From: Amphritea sp.
GTDB lineage: Bacteria > Pseudomonadota > Gammaproteobacteria > Pseudomonadales > Balneatricaceae
NCBI RefSeq assembly: GCF_016744155.1
Contig: NZ_JADGEW010000011.1
Coordinates: 21,502 to 85,501 of the forward strand
Direction of reading: 5' to 3'
DNA length: 64,000 nt
Shown here piece after piece: positions 37,738 through 46,410 of this stretch. A program made the position numbers and the translations under genes. The notes below the pieces were generated by a model. It made no database searches, was not told the DNA's origin, and saw nothing but the letters and a program-made list of their open reading frames with translations. The first letter of the stretch is position 1. Each line of letters begins with the position of its first letter.

Positions 37738-38071
37738 AAACCAGGCCGACCAGCCCTAGTACTCCTTCACCAGCTGGCTGGGAAGCTAGATTTGCATTCA
37801 GCTGACTGATCTCATCCGGTGTCAGGCTGGCAATTCGCTGTTGTAGTTCTTGTGTATCAACCCCCATATCAACCAGCTGTTGCTGCAATTCGACCGACTC
37901 CAGCTTTTGTATAAGATCGTTTTTAGTGTATTGCTGGTTTTCTGTCTGGATAATGCTGTCCGTGGTTATCATTGCAGCATTCAAGGTGAGGCTCTGGAAA
38001 CTCATTACCAGCATTAAGGCGATGACTAGTCGGCCTATCCATGTCTGCTTGAGTATATTCTGTAATAACAT
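37664..38071 (-). CDS. PA2779-family small membrane protein
   Basis: 135 residues: a signal/anchor helix (about 14-32), a helical middle (KNDLIQKLESVELQQQLVDM, ELQQRIASLTPDEISQLNA) and a C-terminal hydrophobic segment (VLGLVGLVFVVFVVTDMLC). The C-terminal glycine/valine helix is typical of the family that precedes PA2778-type peptidases. It is likely the peptidase's partner or substrate. AGAGGT lies upstream of the ATG. Confidence 0.82.
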   Translation of the reverse strand: MLLQNILKQTWIGRLVIALMLVMSFQSLTLNAAMITTDSIIQTENQQYTKNDLIQKLESVELQQQLVDMGVDTQELQQRIASLTPDEISQLNANLASQPAGEGVLGLVGLVFVVFVVTDMLCATNLFSFVRCINR

Positions 38072-38245
38072 AATAGTGACCTCTATTTTAATGCTCTGGT
38101 CGCGAGCAGAGCGACCGCTGTGAGTTGTGTTATTGTTGGCTGTCAGCTGGTGTGGGTTTCAGATTTGAATCGGTTGATTCAATCTGTGTTCCAGTAATTG
38201 ATTTTTACAGTGTAGTCGAAACGAGGGGATATGGCGGTCGGGAGC

Positions 38246-38281
38246 TATAAACAATAAAAAAGCCAGCGGATGCTGGCTTTA
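38246..38281 (-). terminator. Terminator after ybiT
   Basis: On the minus strand, AAAGCCAGC-ATCC-GCTGGCTTTTTT forms a 9-bp stem followed by a T run. Confidence 0.85.
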
Positions 38282-38302
38282 GTAACAAAACAGAGGGTCG
38301 TA

Positions 38303-39898
38303 TCAGCCGACAATACCTTGTTTCTTCAAATACTCTTCGTAGCCACCCCGGAAATCGGTCAGGCCGTTTTCATTCAGCTCGATAACTCGGGTTGCCAGGG
38401 AGGAGACAAACTCTCGGTCATGGCTGACGAAGATCAGTGAGCCTTCGAAGTTTTCCAGTGCCAGGTTAAGGGCTTCAATCGATTCCATATCCATATGGTT
38501 TGTCGGCTCATCCATCAACAGGATATTAGGCTGTTGCAGAATCAGTTTGCCTAGTAACATCCGGCCCTTCTCGCCACCGGAAAGCACTTGAACAGATTTC
38601 TTGATCTCGTTTTGTGAGAATAGCATGCGGCCAAGAGAGCCACGGATAACCTGCTCATCGGCGCCGGACTTGGTCCATTGGGCCATCCAGTCAAACAGAT
38701 TCATATCTTCAGAAAATTCGTGTGCGTGATCCTGAGCGTAATAACCAATATTGCTGTTTTCAGACCATTTAACTTCGCCGCTATCCAGTTCAAGATCACC
38801 AAACAGACTGCGTAAAAGGGTCGTCTTGCCGATACCGTTAGGACCGATAATGGCAATGCGTTCGCCCACTTCAACCATCAGGCTGAGGTCTTTAATCAGA
38901 GGTTCAGCGTCGAAACTTTTGTTAAGATTTTCAACTTCCAACGCCAGACGATGAAGTTTCTTCTCCTGATCAAAACGGATATAGGGGCTCTGACGGCTGG
39001 ATGGCTTAATATCATTCAGCTCAATCTTCTCAATCCGTCGGGCGCGGGATGTTGCTTGCTTAGCTTTGGACGCGTTCGCTGAGAAACGGCTTACGAAGCT
39101 GCGCAGTTCAGCGATCTGGGCTTTCTTCTTCGAGTTCTCTGACTGCAGACGTTCCTGTAGCGCAGTAGAAGCGATCATATAATCATCATAGTTACCCGGA
39201 TAAAGCCGTAGCTCGCCGTAGTCCAGATCAGCCATATGGGTACAAACTGCGTTCAGGAAGTGACGGTCGTGGGAGATGATTATCATGGTGCTGTTACGAT
39301 CGTTTAAGACGCCTTCCAGCCAACGGATAGTGTTGATATCCAGGTTGTTGGTCGGCTCGTCTAGCAGCAGAATGTCAGGATCTGCAAACAACGCCTGGGC
39401 CAGCAATACCCGCAGTTTCCAACCGGGAGCAACTTCGCTCATCAGGCCAAAATGCTGTTCAATCGGAATATCCAGGCCGAGCAATAGCTCGCCCGCACGG
39501 GACTCAGCGGTGTAGCCATCCAGTTCTGCGAATTCGACTTCCAGCTCAGCGACTTGAAGACCTTCTTCTTCACTCATATCCGGCAGTGAGTAGATGCGAT
39601 CTCGTTCCTGTTTTATCTTCCAGAGCTCTGCATGGCCCATGATCACCGTATCGATTACGCTAAATTCTTCAAAGGCAAACTGATCCTGGCGCAGCTTACC
39701 GATGCGCTCGTTTGGGTCTTTGGAGAAGGTGCCAGCGGAAGCTTCCAGATCACGACCTAGAATCTTCATCAGGGTAGATTTACCACAGCCGTTCGCGCCG
39801 ATCAGGCCGTAGCGGTTCCCCTCACCAAATTTTACGGAGATATTTTCGAACAGCGGCTTGGCACCAAACTGCATTGTAATATTAGCGGTAGTTAGCAA
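38303..39898 (-). CDS. ybiT: ABC-F ATPase YbiT
   Basis: 531 residues from TTG 39898. Two ABC cassettes with Walker A motifs GANGCGKST and GPNGIGKTT, Walker B LLLDEPTN in both, a full LSGGEKGR signature in the second cassette and the relaxed one usual in the first ([13 protein letters not shown]), joined by a charged linker ([20 protein letters not shown]). There are no transmembrane segments. ABC-F proteins act on ribosomes; YbiT is implicated in relieving stalled translation. Motif by motif it matches enterobacterial YbiT rather than EttA, Uup or YheS. Confidence 0.95.
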   Translation of the reverse strand: MLTTANITMQFGAKPLFENISVKFGEGNRYGLIGANGCGKSTLMKILGRDLEASAGTFSKDPNERIGKLRQDQFAFEEFSVIDTVIMGHAELWKIKQERDRIYSLPDMSEEEGLQVAELEVEFAELDGYTAESRAGELLLGLDIPIEQHFGLMSEVAPGWKLRVLLAQALFADPDILLLDEPTNNLDINTIRWLEGVLNDRNSTMIIISHDRHFLNAVCTHMADLDYGELRLYPGNYDDYMIASTALQERLQSENSKKKAQIAELRSFVSRFSANASKAKQATSRARRIEKIELNDIKPSSRQSPYIRFDQEKKLHRLALEVENLNKSFDAEPLIKDLSLMVEVGERIAIIGPNGIGKTTLLRSLFGDLELDSGEVKWSENSNIGYYAQDHAHEFSEDMNLFDWMAQWTKSGADEQVIRGSLGRMLFSQNEIKKSVQVLSGGEKGRMLLGKLILQQPNILLMDEPTNHMDMESIEALNLALENFEGSLIFVSHDREFVSSLATRVIELNENGLTDFRGGYEEYLKKQGIVG

Positions 39899-40034
39899 AA
39901 CAGGAATCCATCAGTCTTAACGTTGAGTGAAAATTAAGCGGCGTATTGTCCCACAGATCACCGTTAAAGTGTGTGAATAGAGTGTTTCTTTTTCATTATT
40001 TAACAGAGATACTGTTGCGAAATGGGCGGGGTAT

Positions 40035-40505
40035 ATGGATAAGAAACAACTGATAACGAAAGTCATAAGTAAACTTCAGGCTGATCTTGAAACTAATATT
40101 GCGGCGGCAAACGAAGCCCGCGAGACCGCAACACATGAAGAGAATGTGGCCGAAAATAAGTATGACACCTTAGGGCTGGAAGCCTCTTATTTAGCCCATG
40201 GCCAGACCATGCGAGTTGAGGCGCTGGAGATAGAGATAGCGGCTTATAGAAGCATGCCGTTGAGAAAGTTTACTGAAGAGTCAGCGGCAGGGCTTTCTGC
40301 ACTAGTAACACTAGAAGCGGCAGATGGGGCGTTGAAACATCTGTTTATAGGCCCTGCGGGAGGAGGAGTTCAGGTTAGGCTTGGCTCTTATACCGTTATC
40401 TTTATTACCCCCGAAGCCCCCATCGGTAAGGCATTGATCGGGCGGTATTCAGGGGATGTGGTGATGTTGCCCCAGGGTGAATTTGAGATTACTGATATCT
40501 GCTGA
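40035..40505 (+). CDS. GreA/GreB-family-like protein
   Basis: 156 residues: an N-terminal coiled coil (about 1-80) and a C-terminal FKBP-like Gre domain (about 85-155, ending LIGRYSGDVVMLPQGEFEI). It has the two-part shape of transcript cleavage factors but is a divergent short member without the usual Gre tip sequence, so its effect on RNA polymerase (cleavage or competition) is uncertain. GGGG lies upstream of the ATG. It is divergent from ybiT and 69 bases ahead of slyD. Confidence 0.8.
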   Translation: MDKKQLITKVISKLQADLETNIAAANEARETATHEENVAENKYDTLGLEASYLAHGQTMRVEALEIEIAAYRSMPLRKFTEESAAGLSALVTLEAADGALKHLFIGPAGGGVQVRLGSYTVIFITPEAPIGKALIGRYSGDVVMLPQGEFEITDIC

Positions 40506-40574
40506 TGACGTATAATCCACAGCAATCGTTTTTAAGGGGCATAACTGTAGCCCTGAAGCCATTAAGGAATAGCA

Positions 40575-41057
40575 ATGAGCGTTACAAAAGATAAAGTTGT
40601 TCAGTTTCATTACAACCTGACCGATGCGGATAATAGCATTGAAGAAACCACCCGGGGTGGTTCTCCTATGGCTTACCTGCATGGTCACAATAATATGATA
40701 ACGGGCCTGGAACAGGCGATGGAAGGTAAAGCGGTTGGCGATACGTTCTCTGTAACTCTGGAGCCAAAAGATGCCTACGGTGAGTTTTTACCTGATTGCG
40801 AACAGCGTATTCCTGTAAAACATCTGCAAGGGGCTAAGAAATGGAAGCCAGGTATGGTCGGCACAGTACATACCGATCAGGGTCAGCGACAAGTAAAAGT
40901 CGTTAAGGTGGGTAAGTTTATGGTGACGGTAGACAATAATCATCCGCTGGCCGGAAAAGTACTGACCTTTGATATAGAGATTATCAATTCCCGAGACGCT
41001 ACCGGTGAAGAGGTTGCCCATGGCCACGCCCACGGCGAAGGCGGGCATCATCACTAA
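40575..41057 (+). CDS. slyD: FKBP-type peptidyl-prolyl isomerase SlyD
   Basis: 160 residues. The FKBP domain is interrupted by the insert-in-flap domain (about 70-125). It has the active-site segment YLHGHNNMITGLEQAMEGK and a C-terminal His-rich tail (HGHAHGEGGHHH) that binds nickel. SlyD is a cytoplasmic chaperone/isomerase that also supplies nickel to hydrogenase. The tail is short compared with E. coli SlyD. It is followed directly by a hairpin terminator. Confidence 0.93.
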   Translation: MSVTKDKVVQFHYNLTDADNSIEETTRGGSPMAYLHGHNNMITGLEQAMEGKAVGDTFSVTLEPKDAYGEFLPDCEQRIPVKHLQGAKKWKPGMVGTVHTDQGQRQVKVVKVGKFMVTVDNNHPLAGKVLTFDIEIINSRDATGEEVAHGHAHGEGGHHH

Positions 41058-41074
41058 AACACCTTCGGTGTTTT
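41056..41074 (+). terminator. Terminator overlapping the slyD stop codon
   Basis: AAAACACC-TTC-GGTGTTTT, an 8-bp stem whose 3' arm ends in four T residues. Confidence 0.6.
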
Positions 41075-41384
41075 AATGCAGAACGCAGCTTCGCTGCTTG
41101 CTAGAACGGAGCCTTCGGCTTCTGCTAGGCGCTAGATGGAAAACTTCGTTTCCTTGCTAGAAAAAGATTAGATTGTGAAAGGCTATATGGGGACACTCTG
41201 TAGCCTTTTTTTATCTTTGATTTTCTAGCTACTAGCGAGTCGCGTAGCGACGTCTAGCAAACGGCGAAGCCGTGTCTGTTTTCTGATTTATCCGCTCAAT
41301 CTAGCCTATAGCTAAAAATGAATAGCCCGCAGCCATTGTCTGATCAATACTCAGTACAAAGAAAACCTGAGCAGGAGCAATGTT
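41058..41384. other. Intergenic region filled by short hairpin repeats
   Basis: No gene. It carries the slyD terminator, a cluster of CTAG-bounded short hairpins (41081-41275), and a second terminator-like hairpin within it (AAAGGCTA / TAGCCTTTTTTT, 41178-41212). Confidence 0.7.
41081..41275. repeat. Cluster of CTAG-bounded short palindromes (REP-like)
   Basis: At least five small hairpins with loops based on TTCG, GAA or GTA occur in 195 bases: GCAGC-TTC-GCTGC, GAGCC-TTC-GGCTT, GGAAA-ACTTCG-TTTCC, GTCGC-GTA-GCGAC and ACGGC-GAA-GCCGT. Most are bounded by GCTAG. CTAG occurs seven times in this stretch, although it is normally rare in gammaproteobacterial DNA. It resembles a mosaic of REP-type elements. 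Confidence 0.7.
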
Positions 41385-42602
41385 ATGAAAACTGAGCGTT
41401 TAGAATTTACGGGGCATGATGGATCGCTGCTGGCAGCGCGGCTAGACCTGCCGGTAGGTAAGCCTGCGGCATATGCTTTGTTTGCTCATTGTTTTACCTG
41501 CTCTAAGGATATTCAGGCGGCGAAGCGGATAGCGCAACGCCTGGCGTCTTTAGGCATCGCGGTGCTGCGCTTTGATTTTACAGGTCTGGGTCACTCGCAG
41601 GGAGAGTTTGCTAATACTGACTTCAGCTCCAATATGCAGGATCTGCTTCAGGCGGTGAGTTTTCTGCGTGAACATTACTCTGCGCCTCAGTTGCTAATTG
41701 GGCACTCACTCGGTGGTGCCGCAGTGCTTGCGATGGCTGGTCAGGTGCCAGAAACGAAGGCAGTAGTGACGATAGGCGCACCGGCTGACCCTAAACATGT
41801 ACTGCATAACTTTGGTGATCAGATCGATGAAATATGTACCGAAGGTGAGGCCGATGTAAGTCTGGCAGGTCGTGCGTTTACGATTAAACGGCAGTTCATT
41901 GATGATATCTCAGCTGTTTCGCTGGAACAGGCGGTGACAGGTCTGCGTAAAGCATTGCTGGTGATGCATGCGCCCCTGGATGAGACGGTTGATCTGGCGA
42001 ATGCTGCTCAACTATTTCAGATGGCAAGGCATCCAAAGAGCTTCGTGACACTGGATTCTGCTGATCACCTGTTGAGCCGGTTTGAAGATGCTGATTATGC
42101 AGCGGAGGTGATCTCTACCTGGGCGCAGCGATACATTGATGTTCAGGTATTGCCTAAGCAGATGAGCGCACCGGAAGGTGTTACTCGGGTGTCTGAGGCT
42201 GATTCTGCAAGCTTTACGCAGGATATCAGTGCAGCAGGGCATCATTTGATCGCCGATGAGCCTGCGGGTTATGGCGGGAACTACCTGGGGCCTACTCCTT
42301 ATCAACTGGTTGCCGCTGGACTTGGGGCTTGTACCTCAATGACTATCAGAATGTATGCACGGCAGAAGAAGATTCCTTTGGAACATGTGCAGGTTGATGT
42401 AAGTCATACTAAAGTGCACGCACAAGATTGTGCCAGTTGTGAACAAGAAAATGGTAAAATCGACCAGTTTCTAAGGCATATAACGTTAACAGGAAACCTA
42501 ACACCTGAGCAGCAACAGCGGTTATTAGAGATAGCCGACCGTTGTCCGGTGCACCGAACGCTGGAAGGTGAAATTGATATTAAAACGACTCTGGAGCTTT
42601 AA
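41385..42602 (+). CDS. Bifunctional alpha/beta-hydrolase and OsmC-family protein
   Basis: 405 residues. Residues about 1-250 are an alpha/beta-hydrolase with nucleophile Ser108 (IGHSLGG), an HCFTCSKD loop and an acid/His pair toward its end (HAPLDETV, DSADHLLSRF). Residues about 265-405 are an OsmC domain with its two redox cysteines (LGACTSMTIRM and DRCPVHRTLEG), which suggests thiol-based reduction of organic hydroperoxides. This fusion is known in proteobacteria. Cytoplasmic; substrate unknown. It is followed without a gap by a 19-codon frame and the PAS-GGDEF gene. Confidence 0.92.
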   Translation: MKTERLEFTGHDGSLLAARLDLPVGKPAAYALFAHCFTCSKDIQAAKRIAQRLASLGIAVLRFDFTGLGHSQGEFANTDFSSNMQDLLQAVSFLREHYSAPQLLIGHSLGGAAVLAMAGQVPETKAVVTIGAPADPKHVLHNFGDQIDEICTEGEADVSLAGRAFTIKRQFIDDISAVSLEQAVTGLRKALLVMHAPLDETVDLANAAQLFQMARHPKSFVTLDSADHLLSRFEDADYAAEVISTWAQRYIDVQVLPKQMSAPEGVTRVSEADSASFTQDISAAGHHLIADEPAGYGGNYLGPTPYQLVAAGLGACTSMTIRMYARQKKIPLEHVQVDVSHTKVHAQDCASCEQENGKIDQFLRHITLTGNLTPEQQQRLLEIADRCPVHRTLEGEIDIKTTLEL

Positions 42603-42661
42603 TGAAAGAGCGTTTGCATCTGATATCGATGCCTCTTTTGATGATGAGTCTGGGGATTTGA
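42602..42661 (+). CDS. Possible 19-residue leader or coupling peptide
   Basis: The ATG overlaps the stop of the hydrolase-OsmC gene (TAATG). The frame encodes a short hydrophobic, methionine-rich peptide (MKERLHLISMPLLMMSLGI) and stops four bases before the TTG start of the next gene. It may only couple translation. Protein-level existence is not supported beyond this arrangement. Confidence 0.25.
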   Translation: MKERLHLISMPLLMMSLGI

Positions 42662-42664
42662 TAC

Positions 42665-43600
42665 TTGGCTAACAGTGATTTACAAAGTTTTTATAGTTTT
42701 TTGGATCATTTGCCGATCGCGGCCCTGGTGATCTCTTTTGAAGATCACCAGGCTGCTGACTTGAGTGCTCAGAAAATCTGTCATGTGAATTTTAAGTATC
42801 TTGAGTTGATAGGGTACCCGTTATCGGCGACTCCCGATTCAGCCAGTTGGATGGAATTAGCATATCCTGAGCCTGAATATCGACAGGAGTTAATTAATCG
42901 TTGGAAGGTTGAGTCAGCAGCTGCGATGCAGCGTGATGATGTGACCGCTAAGGCTGTTGTTAAGATTAGTTGTAGTGATGGTCGAGAACGTTTTTTTGAG
43001 GTGTTCAGTGAAGTAAGAAGTACGATTCTGCCGAACCACTATATTATCTCTTTTATCGATATAACGGATATGAAGGCAGAGATAGAAGGCTTGAAACGTC
43101 AGTCCGTAATGGATCAGTTGACCGGCGCTCATAATCAATATCACCTGTTACAACGAGTAGAGCATGAGATAGAGCGGGCGTTGAGTATCGATTCATGCTT
43201 TACGCTGATGATGGTTGACCTGGATTTTTTCAAGACGGTTAATGATCGCTATGGTCATGAATGTGGTGATCAGGTATTGATCGCCTGTGCAAAAATAATC
43301 AGATCTGTGCTGAGTCCAGTTGATTGTTTAGCTCGATGGAACGGCGCTGATTTTGTCGTGTTGATGCGTGAAGATAATCCGGGAGTAGCACGGCAGGTGA
43401 TTCAGAAAGCCTGGCAGGAAATTCGTGCTCATACTTTCATGTGGCAGGATGATACCTTTGCTATGACGGCCACCATTGGGTTGACGACGTATCAATCCGG
43501 AGATAATACTGATCAAGTGTTAGGGCGCGCAGATCTTGCATTGAAACGAGGTAAGCAGGTCGGTGGTGATTTTGTGTTTATGGACGACTTTACTGAATAA
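42665..43600 (+). CDS. PAS-GGDEF protein with degenerate active site
   Basis: 311 residues from TTG 42665 (GGGGA at 42653-42657). A PAS domain (about 10-140) is joined to a GGDEF-fold domain (about 145-305, with MDQLTGAHNQYHLL and MMVDLDFFKTVNDRYGHECGD). The signature is RWNGADF instead of RxGGDEF: the second G is kept, but the catalytic acidic positions are altered, and no RxxD inhibitory site precedes it. Diguanylate cyclase activity is therefore doubtful; a GTP- or protein-binding role is possible. It is convergent with the MarR gene (5 bases between stop codons). Confidence 0.85.
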   Translation: MANSDLQSFYSFLDHLPIAALVISFEDHQAADLSAQKICHVNFKYLELIGYPLSATPDSASWMELAYPEPEYRQELINRWKVESAAAMQRDDVTAKAVVKISCSDGRERFFEVFSEVRSTILPNHYIISFIDITDMKAEIEGLKRQSVMDQLTGAHNQYHLLQRVEHEIERALSIDSCFTLMMVDLDFFKTVNDRYGHECGDQVLIACAKIIRSVLSPVDCLARWNGADFVVLMREDNPGVARQVIQKAWQEIRAHTFMWQDDTFAMTATIGLTTYQSGDNTDQVLGRADLALKRGKQVGGDFVFMDDFTE

Positions 43601-43605
43601 ACAGA

Positions 43606-44094
43606 TCAGCCCCATTGTTGAAGTTCATCCGCCTTATCATGCACTTTTTCCATTAGCGATAATAACTGTTCCTGTTCTTCTTCTGTCAGTGCAGAGAGGA
43701 TGAACTCTTCACGTGCCAAAGCCAGTGGAACAATTTTACGATAGGTGATTTTGCCTTTTTCGGTCAGACTTAGCAGGTGATATCGCCGATCGTTGCTGTC
43801 CTCTTGCTGGTAAAGCATATCGTCATTTCTGAGGCGGGCGATAGCTCGGCTGACCTGCATCTTTTCCAGGCTAGTGTAAGCAACCAGCTCTTTTGCAGAC
43901 ATCGATCTTTGAATTCCCAAAGCCGCAATAATTCGCCATTCCTGACGACTAAGATTAAATCTGCCTAAGTAAAGTTGAGCGATCGACTGGCTGACGACCG
44001 TGTTCAGTACTGATAATTTGTATGGGAAATAACGGGGCAGCTCCAGTTGCTGCTCACCTTTATTCTTAACGGTATGCTTTGTTGTCACCAGCAT
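43606..44094 (-). CDS. MarR-family transcriptional regulator
   Basis: 162 residues with the MarR winged helix (LSRQEWRIIAALG, MSAKELVAYTSLEKMQVSRAI, RYHLLSLTEKGK). Dimerising helices lie at both ends. A long inverted repeat lies 13 bases before the start codon, so autorepression is likely. Ligand and other targets are unknown. The nearest other genes are the PAS-GGDEF gene and an ion channel. Confidence 0.9.
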   Translation of the reverse strand: MLVTTKHTVKNKGEQQLELPRYFPYKLSVLNTVVSQSIAQLYLGRFNLSRQEWRIIAALGIQRSMSAKELVAYTSLEKMQVSRAIARLRNDDMLYQQEDSNDRRYHLLSLTEKGKITYRKIVPLALAREEFILSALTEEEQEQLLSLMEKVHDKADELQQWG

Positions 44095-44106
44095 TAACCT
44101 CAGAAG

Positions 44107-44146
44107 TACCTGTAATAACCTTTAGTTTATATGGTTATTGCAGGTA
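44107..44146. promoter_or_regulatory. Operator for the MarR regulator
   Basis: TACCTGTAATAACC and GGTTATTGCAGGTA form a 14-bp inverted repeat with 13 matching pairs and a 12-base AT-rich spacer, directly upstream of the MarR gene. Confidence 0.72.
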
Positions 44147-44230
44147 AAAACAAATCATAGTTACTGAGTTATGCTTATTTATAGTTAAGTCTCTACAAAA
44201 CAGTTAGTTACAGCTGTGCATGTTTTGGAT

Positions 44231-44253
44231 CTAGTAATAACGGTTGTTACTAG
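44231..44253. promoter_or_regulatory. Second palindrome sharing the MarR half-site
   Basis: A 23-bp near-perfect palindrome with arms CTAGTAATAAC and GTTGTTACTAG (one mismatch). It shares GTAATAAC with the proximal operator and lies about 120 bases farther upstream. It may be an auxiliary operator allowing looping. It lacks a T run, so it is not a terminator for the channel gene. Confidence 0.45.
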
Positions 44254-44324
44254 TCAAGAAGGGTGCAGGGAAGTTTGTTGCGCCGCTGAAAGCCCTGGCG
44301 TTCGAATAATAGAGCGCATTAAGC

Positions 44325-45356
44325 TTACTCACTCGTTCCCTTTTTTCTGCGTTCGAGCCACTTTACGTTGTGATCGCAGTGGGGGCAGCGGTCATGGAGC
44401 ACTGCATCGATCTCTTTTCGTAACTGGGCAAGGTCACGTTCGAACTCTTTCTCAAATTTCTGATCCAGGTTGGAATGCAGAATATGGGCGGCATCCTCTT
44501 TGCTTATCCCCAGTGTCTCGCGCATCTGATTCAGGGCCTTTTCCTCGACTGAATCAACAACACCATCCTGAATCGCCATATGGACCATTTTTTCATAGGT
44601 TCGGCGACGCTGCTTAAGCGCTTCACTGAAACCGGATGCTAATAGGCCGGCGGGCAGGGCAACGATACCTAAACTCATGATGCTGATAATTGAGGCCATA
44701 ATTTTACCCATCACCGTGACGGGAATAACATCACCATAGCCCACGGTTGTCATCGTGACGATTGCCCACCACATTGCTGCCGGAATACTACTGAATGCTT
44801 CGGGTTGGGCTTTATGCTCAGCGAAATAGATCAGGCTGGAAGCAACAATGATCAACATGAAGAGGACAAACAGAGCCGCGCTAATCGATCTGGATTGTCG
44901 GTGTAAAACCTGTAAGAGCAGTGACATTGAAGAGGAATAGCGGGTCAGTTTAAACACCCGTAACAGACGAAGCACCCGCATAAAACGCAGATCAACACCG
45001 GTCACTATCATACTCAGATAGAAGGGTAGGATAACAATCAGATCGATCAATGCCATAGGGGTTAGCATATAACGAACTCTGCCCCAGAAAGGGCGGTGAT
45101 GCTGGCTCTCTGTATCTTCTATGGCGCTCCAGACCCTGGCTATGTATTCGATGGTAAATATAAGGACAGAGAAAACCTCGAAACGATAAAACCAGCGATG
45201 GTATTCAGCACTGACTGAGGGCAGAGTTTCCAGAATGACAAATAAGACATTCAGAGAAATTAGAGAGATCAGGAAGATATCAATCGCTTTTCCGAGTGTG
45301 TGTTGCTTGTTACCGATTTCTAGAATTTCGTAAGTCAGTTTACGTATATTGCTCAT
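44325..45356 (-). CDS. Voltage-gated-type potassium/ion channel
   Basis: 343 residues with six transmembrane helices. S4 carries regularly spaced arginines (LRFMRVLRLLRVFKLTRY), and the pore loop has the potassium selectivity filter TVGYGD (WWAIVTMTTVGYGDVIPV). A cytoplasmic C-terminal part ends with a small zinc-finger-like sequence (CPHCDHNVKW). It resembles the ion transporter/Kv-like proteins of proteobacteria. Probable function is potassium efflux for membrane-potential control. Monocistronic by position. Confidence 0.92.
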   Translation of the reverse strand: MSNIRKLTYEILEIGNKQHTLGKAIDIFLISLISLNVLFVILETLPSVSAEYHRWFYRFEVFSVLIFTIEYIARVWSAIEDTESQHHRPFWGRVRYMLTPMALIDLIVILPFYLSMIVTGVDLRFMRVLRLLRVFKLTRYSSSMSLLLQVLHRQSRSISAALFVLFMLIIVASSLIYFAEHKAQPEAFSSIPAAMWWAIVTMTTVGYGDVIPVTVMGKIMASIISIMSLGIVALPAGLLASGFSEALKQRRRTYEKMVHMAIQDGVVDSVEEKALNQMRETLGISKEDAAHILHSNLDQKFEKEFERDLAQLRKEIDAVLHDRCPHCDHNVKWLERRKKGTSE

Positions 45357-45618
45357 GGGTAACCTGGATGTTGTCGTTAATACGTCTCAGGAAAGGAGTT
45401 TATTGCAGCCTCCCTATGAAACGATTTTAAGCGCTAGAATTATAGTATCGGCAAAAGGGTCGTGATTTGAAGTATTTGCAGGCGCTTTTTGGGACTAAGA
45501 TCAAATCAGGCGCTTTTTTTAGCCACTGGCGTTTTAAAAGACTCTCTTTTGGCTGAATTGGCAAGTGTCTGCCAGCAGACTGAGCTTTTTCATCAGCGCG
45601 GTGCTACCTAACTATGAC

Positions 45619-46053
45619 CTATACAGATTGGCACCACTGCTCGGTTTTTAATCGATCAAGGCTATCTCCCAGTGGTGTGGTGCTAATAATTTTTTGTACT
45701 TGTTGCAGAGAATACTGTGCAGCCGAAAGCTCTGTGGGTATGAGTTGGGTAGGCACAAGCTCGATAAGTTTGTAGTCATGGCTGTTATCGGCTTTTTTAA
45801 ATTCAATATAAATAAATAGTGCGGTTAGAGATTGCCGTTTGCCAGGGGTTATCCAGTAACGCACATTACATTGATGGAGGTTGTGCCAACAGCAGGCTGG
45901 CGTGTTGAATGCTACGGAGACTTCATCCAACTCGTTATTGAATGATGGTGATTCTGCGTAGGTAAAGTGTGCTTCAAACATGGATCTGCTCCCATTTTCA
46001 TGAGAACTGACGTTGTACGTGGGGGTTACCTGTTTTTTGTCGGTAATGACCAC
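45619..46053 (-). CDS. Hypothetical protein
   Basis: Up to 144 residues from ATG 46053; an internal ATG (residue 24, MFEAHFTYAES) could be the true start. No signal peptide and no family recognised. Mixed alpha/beta composition with a cysteine pair (ACCWHNLHQCNVRYW). Codon composition looks coding, and no larger frame competes on the other strand. It stands alone between the channel and the retropepsin genes. Confidence 0.5.
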   Translation of the reverse strand: MVITDKKQVTPTYNVSSHENGSRSMFEAHFTYAESPSFNNELDEVSVAFNTPACCWHNLHQCNVRYWITPGKRQSLTALFIYIEFKKADNSHDYKLIELVPTQLIPTELSAAQYSLQQVQKIISTTPLGDSLDRLKTEQWCQSV

Positions 46054-46216
46054 ATCGTTGCGCTATAACATAGCGAAACAACCACCTTGCCCAGGTAGGC
46101 AGGTTGGCGAGGACGTCAGCCCTTCTCTTGATGTTAATAATGATTTTGAGGTATCGATTCTATGTAAACGGTTGAGTGGTTGCAAGCGTTGTCTGAGCCG
46201 GTTCAGTGTAATGTAT

Positions 46217-46399
46217 TCAGCATAGCTTTAAATTTACAGCCTGATCTAATCGATTTGGCTTAGTCAGTGCATCAATGGAGTACATATCTTGCTTGGTAAC
46301 TTCCATACACCAGATGCTGAAACTGAAGCCCGGTAGTGCGAATAGCACACCGAATATAGTTATAACCTAGTAAATTTTAAAACGGTTAGGTAGTTTCAT
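46217..46399 (-). pseudogene. Small membrane protein frame interrupted by an amber codon
   Basis: An ATG at 46399, 12 bases after the retropepsin stop codon and preceded by AAGGAT, opens a frame that reaches TAG at codon 11 (46367-46369). It then continues in the same frame for 49 more codons to TGA at 46217-46219. The part after the TAG contains a good transmembrane helix (VITIFGVLFALPGFSFSIWC). The frame continuity and operon position suggest a recently inactivated or read-through small gene. Confidence 0.45.
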
Positions 46400-46410
46400 C
46401 GGTTTAATCC

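Noticed and set aside
44216..44617. Plus-strand frame of 133 codons
   Set aside because: It largely overlaps the ion-channel gene on the other strand and shows no domain.
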